The translations under genes were made by a program, and so were the position numbers. DNA of 63,979 nt from Streptomyces tauricus (GTDB lineage: Bacteria > Actinomycetota > Actinomycetes > Streptomycetales > Streptomycetaceae). The stretch is from NCBI RefSeq assembly GCF_014650955.1, contig NZ_BMVY01000044.1, positions 1 through 63,979 on the forward strand. The letters run 5' to 3'. The notes below the pieces were generated by a model, which made no database searches, had not been told where the DNA came from, and saw only the letters and a program-made list of their open reading frames with translations. Shown here piece by piece: positions 26,201 through 34,604 of the stretch. Each line of letters opens with the position of its first letter. The stretch's first letter is position 1.

Positions 26201-28183
26201 ACGGCCCGCGGTGCCTGGGAGTCGGTGAAGCGGCACTTCCGGGAGCTAGGCGTCAACACCCAGACCGAGGACTTCACGGTCGTCGGCGTCGGCGACATGA
26301 GCGGTGACGTCTTCGGCAACGGCATGCTGCTCTCCGAGCACATCCGCCTGGTCGCCGCCTTCGACCACCGGCACATCGTCATCGACCCGCGCCCGGACGC
26401 GGCGACCTCGTACGCCGAGCGCCGCCGCCTCTTCGAGCTGCCGCGCTCGTCCTGGGCCGACTACGACAAGGAACTGCTGTCCCAGGGTGGCGGCATCTTC
26501 CCCCGTACGGCCAAGGCCATCCAGCTCAACAGCCACATCCGGGAAGCTCTCGGCATCGAGGGCAACATCGGCAAGATGACCCCCGCCGACCTGATGCGCG
26601 CCATCCTCGCGGCACCGGTCGACCTGCTGTGGAACGGCGGCATCGGTACGTACGTCAAGGCGTCCACCGAGACGCACGCGGACGTCGGCGACAAGGCCAA
26701 CGACTCGATCCGCGTGGACGGCGCCGACCTGCGGGTCAAGGTCGTCGGCGAGGGCGGCAACCTCGGCCTCACACAGCTCGGCCGTATCGAGTTCGCGCAG
26801 GCCGGCGGCAAGGTCAACACCGACGCCATCGACAACAGCGCGGGCGTGGACACCTCCGACCACGAGGTGAACATCAAGATCCTGCTCAACGCGGTCGTCG
26901 CGGACGGCGACATGACCGTCAAGCAGCGCAACAAGCTGCTCGCCGAGATGACCGACGAGGTCGGCACGCTGGTCCTGCGCAACAACTACGCGCAGAACAC
27001 GGCACTCGCCAACGCGCTCGCCCAGTCGCCGAGCATGCTCCACGCCCAGCACCGCTACCTGCGGCACCTGGTGCGAGCGGGCCACCTCAACCGCGCGCTG
27101 GAGTTCATGCCCACCGAGCGGCAGATCAAGGAGCGGCTCAACGCCGGGCACGGGCTGACCCAGCCGGAGACAGCCGTCCTCCTCGCGTATACGAAGATCA
27201 CGGTGTCCGACGAGCTGCTGCGCACGTCACTGCCGGACGACGAGTACCTGCGCACCCTGCTGCACGCGTACTTCCCGAGCGCGCTCGGCCGGCAGTTCGC
27301 CGAGCAGATCGACAACCACCCGCTGCGGCGCGAGATCGTCACGACGGTCCTCGTCAACGACACGGTCAACACCGGTGGTACGAGCTTCCTGCACCGTCTG
27401 CGGGAGGAGACCGGGGCGTCCCTGGAGGAGATCGTCAGGGCGCAGACCGCGGCCCGCGCGATCTTCAACTCCAGCTCCGTGTGGGACGGCGTCGAGGCGC
27501 TCGACAACACGGTCGACGCGGGCGTCCAGACCCGGATCCGGCTGCACTCGCGCCGGCTCGTCGAGCGCGGTACGCGGTGGCTGCTCAACAACCGGCCGCA
27601 GCCGATCCAGCTCGCTGAAACGATCGGCTTCTTCCAGGAGCGGGTCACGCGGGTCTGGAGCGAGCTGCCCAACCTGCTGCGGGGCGCGGATCTGGAGTGG
27701 TACCAGCAGATCTACGACGAGCTGTCCGGGGCCGGGGTGCCCGATGAGCTGGCGCAGCACGTGGCCGGGTTCTCGTCCGCCTTCCCGACGCTCGACATCG
27801 TCGCGGTCGGTGACCGTATGGGCAAGGATCCGATGGCTGTCGCGGAGGTCTACTACGACCTCGGTGACCGGTTGCGGATCACCCAGCTGATGGACCGGAT
27901 CATCGAGCTGCCTCGGGCCGACCGGTGGCAGTCGATGGCTCGGGCGTCCATTCGTGAGGACCTGTACGCGGCGCATGCGGCGCTCACGGCGGATGTGCTT
28001 GCCGTGGGGAACGGGTCCTCCACGCCTGAGCAGCGGTTCAAGGCGTGGGAGGAGAAGAACGTGGCGATTCTTGCGCGGGCGCGGACGACTCTGGAGGAGA
28101 TTCAGGGGTCTGAGGCGTTTGATCTCGCGAATCTGTCCGTTGCCATGAGGACCATGCGGACGATGCTGCGGACGCACTCGTAG
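23246..28183 (+). CDS. gdh: NAD-specific glutamate dehydrogenase, large (about 180 kDa) type
   Basis: 1645-aa enzyme of the GDH_180 class, first known from Streptomyces clavuligerus, that oxidises glutamate to 2-oxoglutarate with NAD. The long N-terminal regulatory part (about 1-700) holds ACT-like blocks, with VVTDDMPFLVDSVTNELSRQ typical of the family. The catalytic core (about 770-1300) has FGKVARGGLRWSDR, VPVGAKGGFVAKQLPD, the GVGDMSGDVFGNGMLLS nucleotide-binding block, and LWNGGIGTYVK. The C-terminal domain runs to the stop. The ATG has AGAGGA upstream. It is a single-gene unit closed by an intrinsic terminator. The length agrees with the family. Confidence 0.96.
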   Translation: MQTKLDEAKAELLERAARVAENSPVGGNLHLPTGKTGASAPDQDTLLAFLQRYYLHTAPEDLADRDPVDVFGAAFSHYRLAEKRPQGTANVRVHTPTVEENGWTCSHSVVEVVTDDMPFLVDSVTNELSRQGRGIHVVIHPQFVVRRDLTGKLIEVLKTRPTGDLPHDASIESWIHVEIDRETDRADLKQITTDLLRVLSDAREAVEDWEKMRDSALRIAEELPKEPTADDLRDQEVEEARELLRWLADDHFTFLGYREYELHDDDSLAAIPGTGLGVLRSDPQHGEDESHPVSPSFERLPADARAKAREHKLLVLTKANSRATVHRPSYLDYVGVKKFDADGNVVGERRFLGLFSSAAYTESVRRVPVIRRKVAEVLRGAGFSPNSHDGRDLLQILETYPRDELFQTPPDELRAIVTSVLYLQERRRLRLYLRQDEYGRYYSALVYLPRDRYTTGVRLRIIDILKEELGGISVDFTAWNTESILSRLHFVVRVPQGTELPQLSDADKDRIEARLVEAARSWADGFAEALNAECGEERAAELLRRYGNVIPEGYKADHNPRTAVADLVRLEELGDGKDFDLSLYEPVGAAPGERRFKIYRIGESVSLSAVLPVLTQLGVEVTDERPYELRCPDRASAWIYDFGLRLPKSLGGNGDHLGDDARERFQEAFAATWTGRAENDGFNSLVLSAGLNWRQAMVLRAYAKYLRQAGSTFSQDYMEDTLRSNVHTTRLLVSLFEARMSPDRQRAGTELTDALLEELDAALDQVASLDEDRILRSFLTVIKATLRTNFFQEAGGGTPHDYVSMKFDPQAIPDLPAPRPAYEIWVYSPRVEGVHLRFGKVARGGLRWSDRREDFRTEILGLVKAQMVKNTVIVPVGAKGGFVAKQLPDPAVDRDAWMAEGVRSYKTFISALLDITDNMVAGEVVPPADVVRHDGEDTYLVVAADKGTATFSDIANGVAESYNFWLGDAFASGGSAGYDHKKMGITARGAWESVKRHFRELGVNTQTEDFTVVGVGDMSGDVFGNGMLLSEHIRLVAAFDHRHIVIDPRPDAATSYAERRRLFELPRSSWADYDKELLSQGGGIFPRTAKAIQLNSHIREALGIEGNIGKMTPADLMRAILAAPVDLLWNGGIGTYVKASTETHADVGDKANDSIRVDGADLRVKVVGEGGNLGLTQLGRIEFAQAGGKVNTDAIDNSAGVDTSDHEVNIKILLNAVVADGDMTVKQRNKLLAEMTDEVGTLVLRNNYAQNTALANALAQSPSMLHAQHRYLRHLVRAGHLNRALEFMPTERQIKERLNAGHGLTQPETAVLLAYTKITVSDELLRTSLPDDEYLRTLLHAYFPSALGRQFAEQIDNHPLRREIVTTVLVNDTVNTGGTSFLHRLREETGASLEEIVRAQTAARAIFNSSSVWDGVEALDNTVDAGVQTRIRLHSRRLVERGTRWLLNNRPQPIQLAETIGFFQERVTRVWSELPNLLRGADLEWYQQIYDELSGAGVPDELAQHVAGFSSAFPTLDIVAVGDRMGKDPMAVAEVYYDLGDRLRITQLMDRIIELPRADRWQSMARASIREDLYAAHAALTADVLAVGNGSSTPEQRFKAWEEKNVAILARARTTLEEIQGSEAFDLANLSVAMRTMRTMLRTHS

Positions 28184-28200
28184 CGTCCGCGGCCGCGCGT

Positions 28201-28243
28201 GGGAAGGGCACCCCTGTGGGTTGGGGGTGCCCTTCCCTTTTTT
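28201..28243 (+). terminator. Intrinsic terminator after gdh
   Basis: 14-bp perfect stem (GGGAAGGGCACCCC with GGGGTGCCCTTCCC), a 9-base loop and six T, 18 bases after the gdh stop. This is unusually canonical for Streptomyces. Confidence 0.94.
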
Positions 28244-28402
28244 CGCCCCCGCCGCCCCTACCCATTCCCATCCACACGCATGGGGGCTGCGCCCCCTCGC
28301 CCCCGCTGATCGCGCTTCGCGCTCGTCCTCAAACGCCGGACGGGCTGAAGATCAGCCCGTCCGGCGTTTGAGGACCGGGGGTTCGGGGGCGGAGCCCTCG
28401 AG
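28244..28402. repeat. Family B repeat with a 47-bp hairpin (complete copy)
   Basis: The element begins with a CCCCCGCCGCCCCTACCC block. It continues with GGGGGCTGCGCCCCC (28282-28296) and contains a hairpin at 28327-28373 with two perfect 22-bp arms and a 3-base loop (arm starts CCTCAAACGCCGGACGGG). It ends with GGGGGCGGAGCCC. Related copies lie at 42649, 56136 (right half) and 63776 (left half). The family is abundant in Streptomyces intergenic DNA as far as I recall. Confidence 0.88.
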
Positions 28403-28466
28403 TACGGGACGGGAAATGTCGTATGGCCGTATGGCCCCCAAGTGGCCTAGTTGTTCTACAGCTATA

Positions 28467-28483
28467 CCTAAGGGGCACTTAGG
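28467..28483 (+). promoter_or_regulatory. Short inverted repeat before the first wall-polymer gene
   Basis: CCTAAG-GGGCA-CTTAGG lies just before the start of the 965-aa glycosyltransferase, in a locally AT-rich stretch. AGGG at 28481-28484 may be the ribosome binding site, so a hairpin here could mask it. Confidence 0.35.
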
Positions 28484-28492
28484 GTAAATAGG

Positions 28493-31390
28493 ATGAACGA
28501 GGATCAGGGTCTGTGGCAGGTGCCTGACGTGTCCGTCGTTGTGATCGTCTACAACGACGAAGCCCGGCTGACCACCGCCGTCCGCTCCGTGCTGGAGCAG
28601 ACCCACCGCAGCGTCGAGGTCGTGATCGTGGACGACCACAGCACGGACCGCTCGTACGAGGTCGCCCAGGGCCTGGCCACCCGCCACCCCGGACGCGTAC
28701 GCGCCTTCCGGCTGGACGAGAACAGCGGCGGGTGCGGAGCACCCCGCAACCGCGGTATCGCCGAGGCGCGCGGCACCTACGTCCTCTTCCTCGACAGCGA
28801 CGACGTGCTGGAACGCAACGCCTGCCGGAACATGCTGGAGGCGGCCGAGACGACCGGCGCCGACCTCGTCTCCGGGCTCTGCGTACGCGTCCACGTCGAC
28901 TCGCGGGGCGGCAAGGAGGTCAAGTGGTACCCCTGGCTGTACACCCGCACCCGCACCCTGGAGTCCGTCTCCGAGCTGCCCGATCTGCTGGTCTTCGACA
29001 CTCTGTCGACGAACAAGTGCTATCGCCGGGAGTTCCTGGCCAGGGAAGGGCTTCGGTTTCCTGTCGGGATCCACTACGAGGACCTGCTCTTCTCCGCGCA
29101 GGCGTACGCCGCGGCCCGCAGGATCACCCTCATCCCGAACCGCGTCTACGACTGGCGGGTCGTCGACAAGGCCGCGGCCAAGTCCATCAGCAACCGCCGC
29201 GCCGAGATCGCCAACTTCGCGCACCGCATGGAGATCCACCGGCGCGTCGACCGGCTGCTGGCCGACCGGGGGCTGCCGGAGCTGAAGTTCTTCAAGGACG
29301 TCAAGTTCCTCAAGCACGACCTAGTACTGCATCTGCGCGACCTGCCGTTCCGGGACGCCTCCTACCGGGAGGAGTTCGCCGCCATCGCGCGCGGCTATCT
29401 GGAGTCCGTCGACCGGGCGGCCTTCGCCGAGGTCGAGCCCATCCACGCCATCTGCGCCTATCTGCTGCAGAGGAGCGACTGGGACAACCTCCTGCCGGCC
29501 GTCGACACCCTCACCAACCGCGACAAGATCTCCTCCCCCCTCGTCGAGCGCGACGGCCGCGTCTACTGGTGCGCCGAGCACCTGGACGACGGAGATGATC
29601 AAGAGAGAGCCCTTGCCCGGCGTGTTCTCGATGTCACCGAGCTCGGTTACCACACCAAGCCCGTCGAGAAGATGTTCCTGCGCAACGTCCTGACCGGGTA
29701 CGAGGACGACGAGAGGGCCGGTACCGTGCGGCTGGCCGGGCGCGTCACCAATCCGCTCGGAGTCGTCCCGCCCGGCGCGCGGCTGACCGGTGAGCTGGAG
29801 TTCGGCGCCCGCCGCAAGGGTGTGCGCTTCCAGACCTTCCGCTTCCCCGTCCGCACGCTGCGGCACGAGGGCGAGGCCATCGCCTGGGAGGCGTCGGTCG
29901 ACCTCGCCCGCGGACTGCGGCCCCTCGGTGTCGTGGACGCCGTGTGGGACGTACGGCTGCGGCTTTACGTCGACGGCGTGCGCACCACCACCCGTCTCAC
30001 CGCCTCCGAACCCGGGCTGGCCGTCGGGCGGTCGCCCGTCCGGCCCCGGCTCACCCGGCTGGTCGCCGACCACATCGAGCCCGAGGTCTCCGCGCGCGGG
30101 CATCTCGCCTTCCGCGTCCCGACCCGGGAGAAGGTCGACGCGCTCGTCGGGCGAGGAGTGCGGGGGGCACCCGGCCGGCTCGCCAAGGCCGGGTACCGGA
30201 AGGCCAAGCGGGTGCGGCGGAAGTTCACCTCCGGGCCCACCAAGATCCGTATCTACCACGAGGTGTTCAGCCGGCTCCCGGTGAAGAGGGGCCTGGTCGT
30301 CTTCGAGAGCCATCTGGGCCGGCAGTACAGCGACAGCCCCAAGGCGCTGTACGAGGAGATGCGGCGCCAGGATCTCGACTTCGACGCCGTGTGGTCGTAC
30401 GCGGGCCGCCCGGAGGGCTTCCCGGCCGACGCCACGCTCGTACGCCGCTGGTCGCTGCCCTATCTGGCGGCGCTGGCGCGGGCCGAGTTCTGGGTCGACA
30501 ACCAGAGCTACCCGCTGAAGCTCACCAAGCGGCCCCGGACCACGTACCTCCAGACCTGGCACGGGTCGGCGCTCAAGCGGATGGGCTTCGACGAAGCGGA
30601 GTGGAAGCTCAGGACCCGGGGCGCGCAGCAGGAGCAGCAGCGCGTCCTCGACCGCTTCGACCGGTTCCTGATCCGCTCCGAGCACGACGTACGCACCCTC
30701 GCCCGCGCGTTCCGGCTGAAGGAGCGCACGCTGCTGCGCGTGGGCTACCCCCGCAACGACGCGCTCGTGGCGGCCAGGAGGCGGGAGGAGGAGACCGGCC
30801 GGCGCGAACGCGGGCCGCTCGCCGCCGGGCTGGGCATCCCCGACGACAGGGCCGTCCTGCTGTACGCGCCCACGTTCCGGCAGCACGGCGGCAAGCAGCG
30901 GCGGTTCGAGCTGCCCTTCGACGTGGAGCGGTTCGCCGAGGAGTTCGGCGACCGGTACGTCCTGCTGGTGCGCTCGCACTACCTCAACCACGTCGTGCTC
31001 CCGCCGTCCGTGCGCGGACGCGTCGTCGACGTGTCGGCCCACCACGACGTGACGCCGCTGCTCGCGCTCGCCGACGGCCTGATCACCGACTACTCGTCCG
31101 TGATGTTCGACTACGCGCTCCTCGGCCGGCCGATGTTCTTCTTCGCCTACGACTACGAGGAGTACGTCCACGAGGGCCGCGGCACCTACTTCGACCTCCG
31201 CGAACGGGCGCCGGGCCCGGTCGTGCGCACCGAGGAGGAGCTGTACGTGGCCCTCGCCTCCCTCGACGAGCAGGTGGTCAAGTACCGGGAGGCCCGGGAG
31301 GGCTTCGTCGCGGAGTTCGGCGAGTACGACACGGGGACCGCCGCGCGGAGCATCGTCGACCAGTTCTTCTCCCAGTGGAGGCGCGCATGA
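28493..31390 (+). CDS. GT2 glycosyltransferase / CDP-glycerol glycerophosphotransferase (TagF-like) fusion
   Basis: 965-aa bifunctional protein for wall glycopolymer synthesis at the cytoplasmic face. The N-terminal GT2 domain (about 10-240) has VVIVDDHSTDRS, GGCGAPRNRG, the metal site Asp101-Ser-Asp-Asp104, and TNKCYRREF with HYEDLLF. A beta-rich linker region (about 390-560) follows. The TagF-like domain (about 600-960) has TWHGSALKRMG, with the conserved His690, RSHYLNH holding the second conserved His, and LITDYSSVMFDYA. Both halves appear intact, unlike three paralogues downstream. No CDP-glycerol synthesis gene is nearby, so the donor is uncertain. Its stop overlaps the GT4 start (ATGA). 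Confidence 0.9.
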   Translation: MNEDQGLWQVPDVSVVVIVYNDEARLTTAVRSVLEQTHRSVEVVIVDDHSTDRSYEVAQGLATRHPGRVRAFRLDENSGGCGAPRNRGIAEARGTYVLFLDSDDVLERNACRNMLEAAETTGADLVSGLCVRVHVDSRGGKEVKWYPWLYTRTRTLESVSELPDLLVFDTLSTNKCYRREFLAREGLRFPVGIHYEDLLFSAQAYAAARRITLIPNRVYDWRVVDKAAAKSISNRRAEIANFAHRMEIHRRVDRLLADRGLPELKFFKDVKFLKHDLVLHLRDLPFRDASYREEFAAIARGYLESVDRAAFAEVEPIHAICAYLLQRSDWDNLLPAVDTLTNRDKISSPLVERDGRVYWCAEHLDDGDDQERALARRVLDVTELGYHTKPVEKMFLRNVLTGYEDDERAGTVRLAGRVTNPLGVVPPGARLTGELEFGARRKGVRFQTFRFPVRTLRHEGEAIAWEASVDLARGLRPLGVVDAVWDVRLRLYVDGVRTTTRLTASEPGLAVGRSPVRPRLTRLVADHIEPEVSARGHLAFRVPTREKVDALVGRGVRGAPGRLAKAGYRKAKRVRRKFTSGPTKIRIYHEVFSRLPVKRGLVVFESHLGRQYSDSPKALYEEMRRQDLDFDAVWSYAGRPEGFPADATLVRRWSLPYLAALARAEFWVDNQSYPLKLTKRPRTTYLQTWHGSALKRMGFDEAEWKLRTRGAQQEQQRVLDRFDRFLIRSEHDVRTLARAFRLKERTLLRVGYPRNDALVAARRREEETGRRERGPLAAGLGIPDDRAVLLYAPTFRQHGGKQRRFELPFDVERFAEEFGDRYVLLVRSHYLNHVVLPPSVRGRVVDVSAHHDVTPLLALADGLITDYSSVMFDYALLGRPMFFFAYDYEEYVHEGRGTYFDLRERAPGPVVRTEEELYVALASLDEQVVKYREAREGFVAEFGEYDTGTAARSIVDQFFSQWRRA

Positions 31391-32538
31391 CCGCCCACGA
31401 CAGCCCGTTGGCCGACAGCCCTGGGGCCGACGGTCCCGTGGCCGCGGAGCCTCGGCGGGACGTCTTCTTCGTCTCCAACAGCGTCGACGAACTGGGCGGG
31501 GTGACCACCTGGTCGCATCAGATGGCCCGCCTCTTCACCGGGCGCGGCCACCGCGTCCACGTCGTCGGCATCACCCCGCCCGAGGTGCCCCAGGAACTCG
31601 GCGAGATCCCCTACCCGACGACGACCCTGTACGCCGGACAGCCGCCGCGACCCGGCCGGGCACGCGAGGCGAGCATGCGCGAGGAGGCCACGAAGCTCAC
31701 CGCCCTCTTCCGGTCGGCGCGGCCCGGCGCGGTCGTGATCGTCACACAGGTGTGGGCCATGGAGTGGGTCGCCCAGGCCGACACACACGGCCTGACCGTG
31801 ATCGGCATGAGCCACGAGTCGTACGCGTACTCGAAGGCGTCCTCGCGCTTCCACCGGGTGCGCCGGTACTACCGGGACGTCGACCGCATGCTGGCGCTGA
31901 CCCGCGAGGACGCCGACCTGTGGATCGGGCAGGGCATGAACAACGCCTCGTACCTGCCGAATCCGCTGCCGTTCATGCCGGAGGTGCCGTCGGCGCGGAC
32001 GGAGAAGGCGGTCGTCAGCATCGGGCGGCTGCACGACCAGAAGGGCATCGACATGCTCCTCGACACCTGGGCGGAGGTCGCACCGCGCCACCCCGACTGG
32101 CGGCTGCGGATCTACGGCTCCGGCGAGGACGAGGAGATCCTCAAGAAGCAGTGCACGGCTCTCGGGCTGGATGGCTCCGTGGACTGGATGGGCCGTACGA
32201 GCGATGTGCCGGGCGCGCTGCGGGGTGGCTCCGTCTTCGCCCTGTCGTCGCGGGGCGAGGGGTTTCCGCTCGCGCTGATGGAGGCCATGGCGATGGGGGT
32301 GCCGTGTGCGGCGTTCGACTGCGCGCCGGGTGTGCGCGAGATCGTCCGCGACGGCGAGGACGGGCTTCTCGCGGCTCTCGGCAACACGGGTGAACTCGCT
32401 CGGCGCCTGGACACTCTGATGTCCGACAAGGAGCTGCGGGACGGTATGGGGGAGCGGGCCCGCGCCAACATCCAGCGGTATACGACGACCGAGATCGTGA
32501 ACCGGTGGGAGGGGTTGTTCGGGTTCCTCGAACGGTGA
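31387..32538 (+). CDS. GT4-family glycosyltransferase
   Basis: 383-aa GT-B fold retaining glycosyltransferase. The N-terminal acceptor half has FVSNSVDELGGVTTWSHQMARLF with the glycine loop. The C-terminal donor half starts VVSIGRLHDQKGIDMLLDTW and carries the E-x7-E region SSRGEGFPLALMEAMAMGVP. The start is coupled to the TagF-like gene by an ATGA overlap, so both probably act on the same polymer. The acceptor and sugar cannot be told. A 15-bp duplication covers its stop codon (about 32526-32555). Confidence 0.9.
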   Translation: MTAHDSPLADSPGADGPVAAEPRRDVFFVSNSVDELGGVTTWSHQMARLFTGRGHRVHVVGITPPEVPQELGEIPYPTTTLYAGQPPRPGRAREASMREEATKLTALFRSARPGAVVIVTQVWAMEWVAQADTHGLTVIGMSHESYAYSKASSRFHRVRRYYRDVDRMLALTREDADLWIGQGMNNASYLPNPLPFMPEVPSARTEKAVVSIGRLHDQKGIDMLLDTWAEVAPRHPDWRLRIYGSGEDEEILKKQCTALGLDGSVDWMGRTSDVPGALRGGSVFALSSRGEGFPLALMEAMAMGVPCAAFDCAPGVREIVRDGEDGLLAALGNTGELARRLDTLMSDKELRDGMGERARANIQRYTTTEIVNRWEGLFGFLER

Positions 32539-32617
32539 GGCCTCGAACGGTGAGGCCTCGGTCGGTTCGCCGGCTGAGGCCGGCCCCCACCGGCCCCCAG
32601 CCGACGAACCCACCGAC

Positions 32618-33469
32618 CTACCCCTTCCCCCCACCCCCCGTGAACTTCTCGTACTCCTTCAGTACTTCCTCCGTGGGGCCGTCCAGCCGCAGTTCCCCCC
32701 GTTCGAGCCACAGCACCCGGTCGCACGTGTCCCGGATCGACTTGTTGTTGTGGCTCACGAGGAAAACCGTGCCCGCGCTCTTCCGCAGCTCCCGGATCCG
32801 CGCTTCGGACCGCTTCTGGAAGGAGCGATCCCCCGTCGCGAGGGCCTCGTCGATCATCAGCACGTCGTGGTCCTTCGCGGCGGCGATGGAGAACCGCAGC
32901 CGCGCCGCCATCCCGGAGGAGTACGTCCGCATCGGCAGGGTGATGAAGTCGCCCTTCTCGTTGATCCCGGAGAAGTCGACGATCTCCTGGTACCGCTCGC
33001 GCACCTGCTCGCGGGACATGCCCATCGCGAGCCCGCCGAGGTAGACGTTGCGCTCACCGGTGAGGTCGTTCATCAACGCGGCGTTGACGCCGAGCAGCGA
33101 CGGCTGGCCGTCCGTGTAGATCCGGCCGTGCTCCACGGGCAGCAGGCCGGCGACGGCCTTGAGGAGCGTGGACTTGCCCGATCCGTTCGTACCGATCAGG
33201 CCGATCGCCTCACCCCGGTACGCGGTGAAGGACACGGACCGCACGGCGTGGACCTTGCGCACGCCCGCCGCCTGCTCGGCCTTCCTCCCGCGCAGGATGC
33301 GGTTGAGCGCGGCGGTGGCGCTGCCCCGCCCCACCCCCGTGCCGTTGACGCGGTAGACGATGTCGACGCGGTCGGCGACGACGGTGGGGATCCGGCGGGC
33401 GGCCCCGTCGGTGACTGCGCTCTGATCGGCAACTGCGCTCTGTTCGGCAACTGTGCTCTGTTCAGCCAC
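32618..33469 (-). CDS. ABC transporter ATPase, TagH-like polysaccharide/teichoic acid exporter
   Basis: 283-aa ATPase of the TagH/Wzt class that energises polymer export. Walker A is GTNGSGKST, the signature motif is YSSGMAARLRFSIA, Walker B is HDVLMIDEAL, and the switch His is in VFLVSHN. The length is near the catalytic core only, without a long C-terminal carbohydrate-binding domain. The first 21 residues are a hexapeptide repeat (AEQSTV-AEQSAV-ADQSAV) encoded by 18-bp tandem repeats; the exact start is therefore uncertain. It overlaps the permease gene by 8 bases. Confidence 0.92.
   Translation of the reverse strand: MAEQSTVAEQSAVADQSAVTDGAARRIPTVVADRVDIVYRVNGTGVGRGSATAALNRILRGRKAEQAAGVRKVHAVRSVSFTAYRGEAIGLIGTNGSGKSTLLKAVAGLLPVEHGRIYTDGQPSLLGVNAALMNDLTGERNVYLGGLAMGMSREQVRERYQEIVDFSGINEKGDFITLPMRTYSSGMAARLRFSIAAAKDHDVLMIDEALATGDRSFQKRSEARIRELRKSAGTVFLVSHNNKSIRDTCDRVLWLERGELRLDGPTEEVLKEYEKFTGGGGKG
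33408..33468. repeat. 18-bp tandem repeats encoding the TagH-like N-terminus
   Basis: Three to three and a half copies of an 18-bp unit (GTTCGGCAACTGTGCTCT-like), in frame with the ATPase gene on the minus strand. Copy-number change would add or remove six residues without a frameshift. Confidence 0.75.
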
Positions 33470-34397
33470 GGCCGTAGGTCTCCTCAGCCTTCCAGAAGTA
33501 GATGAACCCGCCGACGCCGGCGAGCAGGGCCCAGCCGACCGCGAGTGCCCACACGTGGTGGGGCAGCTGGCCCGCGCGGAACGAGTCGATCAGCGCGAAC
33601 CGCATGAGGTCGATGTAGACGGCGGCCGGGTTGCACTGCAGGGCGAGCAGCACCACCCGGGGCATGTCCGGGTGGCCGCTGAGCACCCGGTCGATGCTCC
33701 ACATGACACCGGAGACGTACATCCAGGTCCGCAGCAGGAACGGCATCAGCTGGGCGATGTCCGGGGTCCGGGCGCCGAGCCGGGCCACGATCATCGCCAC
33801 GCCCGCGTTGAAGACGAACTGAAGTGCCAGCGTCGGCACGGCCAGCAGCCAGGACACGCCGACGGGCACACCGAAGCAGAGCAGGATCACGACCAGCGCG
33901 GCCATCGAGAACAGCAACTGCTGAAGCTGCTGCAGCGCGTACGACACCGGGAGCGCCGCGCGAGGGAAGTGCAGGGCGCGCACGAGGCCGAGGCTGCCGG
34001 AGATCGCCCGGGTGCCCGCCATGATCGAACTCTGCGTGAACGTCCACACGAACACGCCCGTGACCAGGAACGGAACATAGTCCGGCACGCCCCGGCTCGT
34101 GCCCATCAGGACGCCGAAGATGAAGTAGTAGACCGCCGCGTTGAGCAGGGGTGTGGCCACCTGCCAGACCTGGCCGAGCTTCGCCTGGCTGTACTGGGCG
34201 GTGAGCTTGGCCGTGGCGAACGCGGTGATGAAGTGCCGGCGCGCCCACAACTGGCGCACGTACGCGGGCAGCGTGGGCCGTGCGCCGCTGACGGTGAGGC
34301 CGTAGCGCGCGGCGAGTGCCGCGGGGTCGTCGTGATCGGCGTGCTCGTCGTAGGGGACGGCCGGCGCCGGGGACGGTGTGTCGAGGACCTGACTCAC
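33462..34397 (-). CDS. ABC transporter permease, TagG-like polysaccharide exporter
   Basis: 311-aa ABC-2 type permease with six hydrophobic helices. Landmarks are the amphipathic N-terminus LPAYVRQLWARRHFITAFATAK, then YSQAKLGQVWQVATPLLNAAVYYFIFG, and near the end NPAAVYIDLMRFALID and FWKAEETYGRG. The GTG giving SQVLDTPSPAP is chosen; GTG 34412 and a longer frame to 34586 are open, but no start has a clear ribosome binding site. It pairs with the TagH-like ATPase and probably exports the polymer or a teichoic-acid-like chain made by the neighbouring enzymes. It is divergent from a TetR regulator. Confidence 0.9.
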   Translation of the reverse strand: MSQVLDTPSPAPAVPYDEHADHDDPAALAARYGLTVSGARPTLPAYVRQLWARRHFITAFATAKLTAQYSQAKLGQVWQVATPLLNAAVYYFIFGVLMGTSRGVPDYVPFLVTGVFVWTFTQSSIMAGTRAISGSLGLVRALHFPRAALPVSYALQQLQQLLFSMAALVVILLCFGVPVGVSWLLAVPTLALQFVFNAGVAMIVARLGARTPDIAQLMPFLLRTWMYVSGVMWSIDRVLSGHPDMPRVVLLALQCNPAAVYIDLMRFALIDSFRAGQLPHHVWALAVGWALLAGVGGFIYFWKAEETYGRG

Positions 34398-34509
34398 ATC
34401 CGCTGCTTTCACTCGGGGGAGGGGCGGAGAGGGAGGAAGGGACGTGCGAGGAAGGACGTGCCGGGAAGGGTCTTTTACCTGCGGTTGAGCTGCGATTGGG
34501 GACGGCTTT

Positions 34510-34587
34510 ACGTCGGGACGGGACCGTATCGTCGTCACGTGAGCGTAGGCCGATCCGACGTCGGAACGCAACCGTTTCGTCGTCACG
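34510..34587. promoter_or_regulatory. 30-bp imperfect direct repeat, 48-bp period, in the TetR/tagG-like promoter region
   Basis: Two 30-bp segments (34510-34539 and 34558-34587) agree at 26 of 30 positions and share TCGTCGTCACG at their ends. They lie between the divergent exporter and TetR genes, the second ending 17 bases before the TetR start. They are probable operator sites for the regulator. Confidence 0.5.
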
Positions 34588-34604
34588 CCACTATGCTGGT
34601 CCGC

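Noticed and set aside
23204..26236. 1010-codon minus-strand open frame opposite gdh
   Set aside because: Antisense shadow of a conserved gene; composition is dominated by V, L, R, G and D in a non-protein-like pattern.
28183..28492. Small genes in the gdh-GT2 gap
   Set aside because: Open frames there come from the family B repeat, with similar short frames at other copies.
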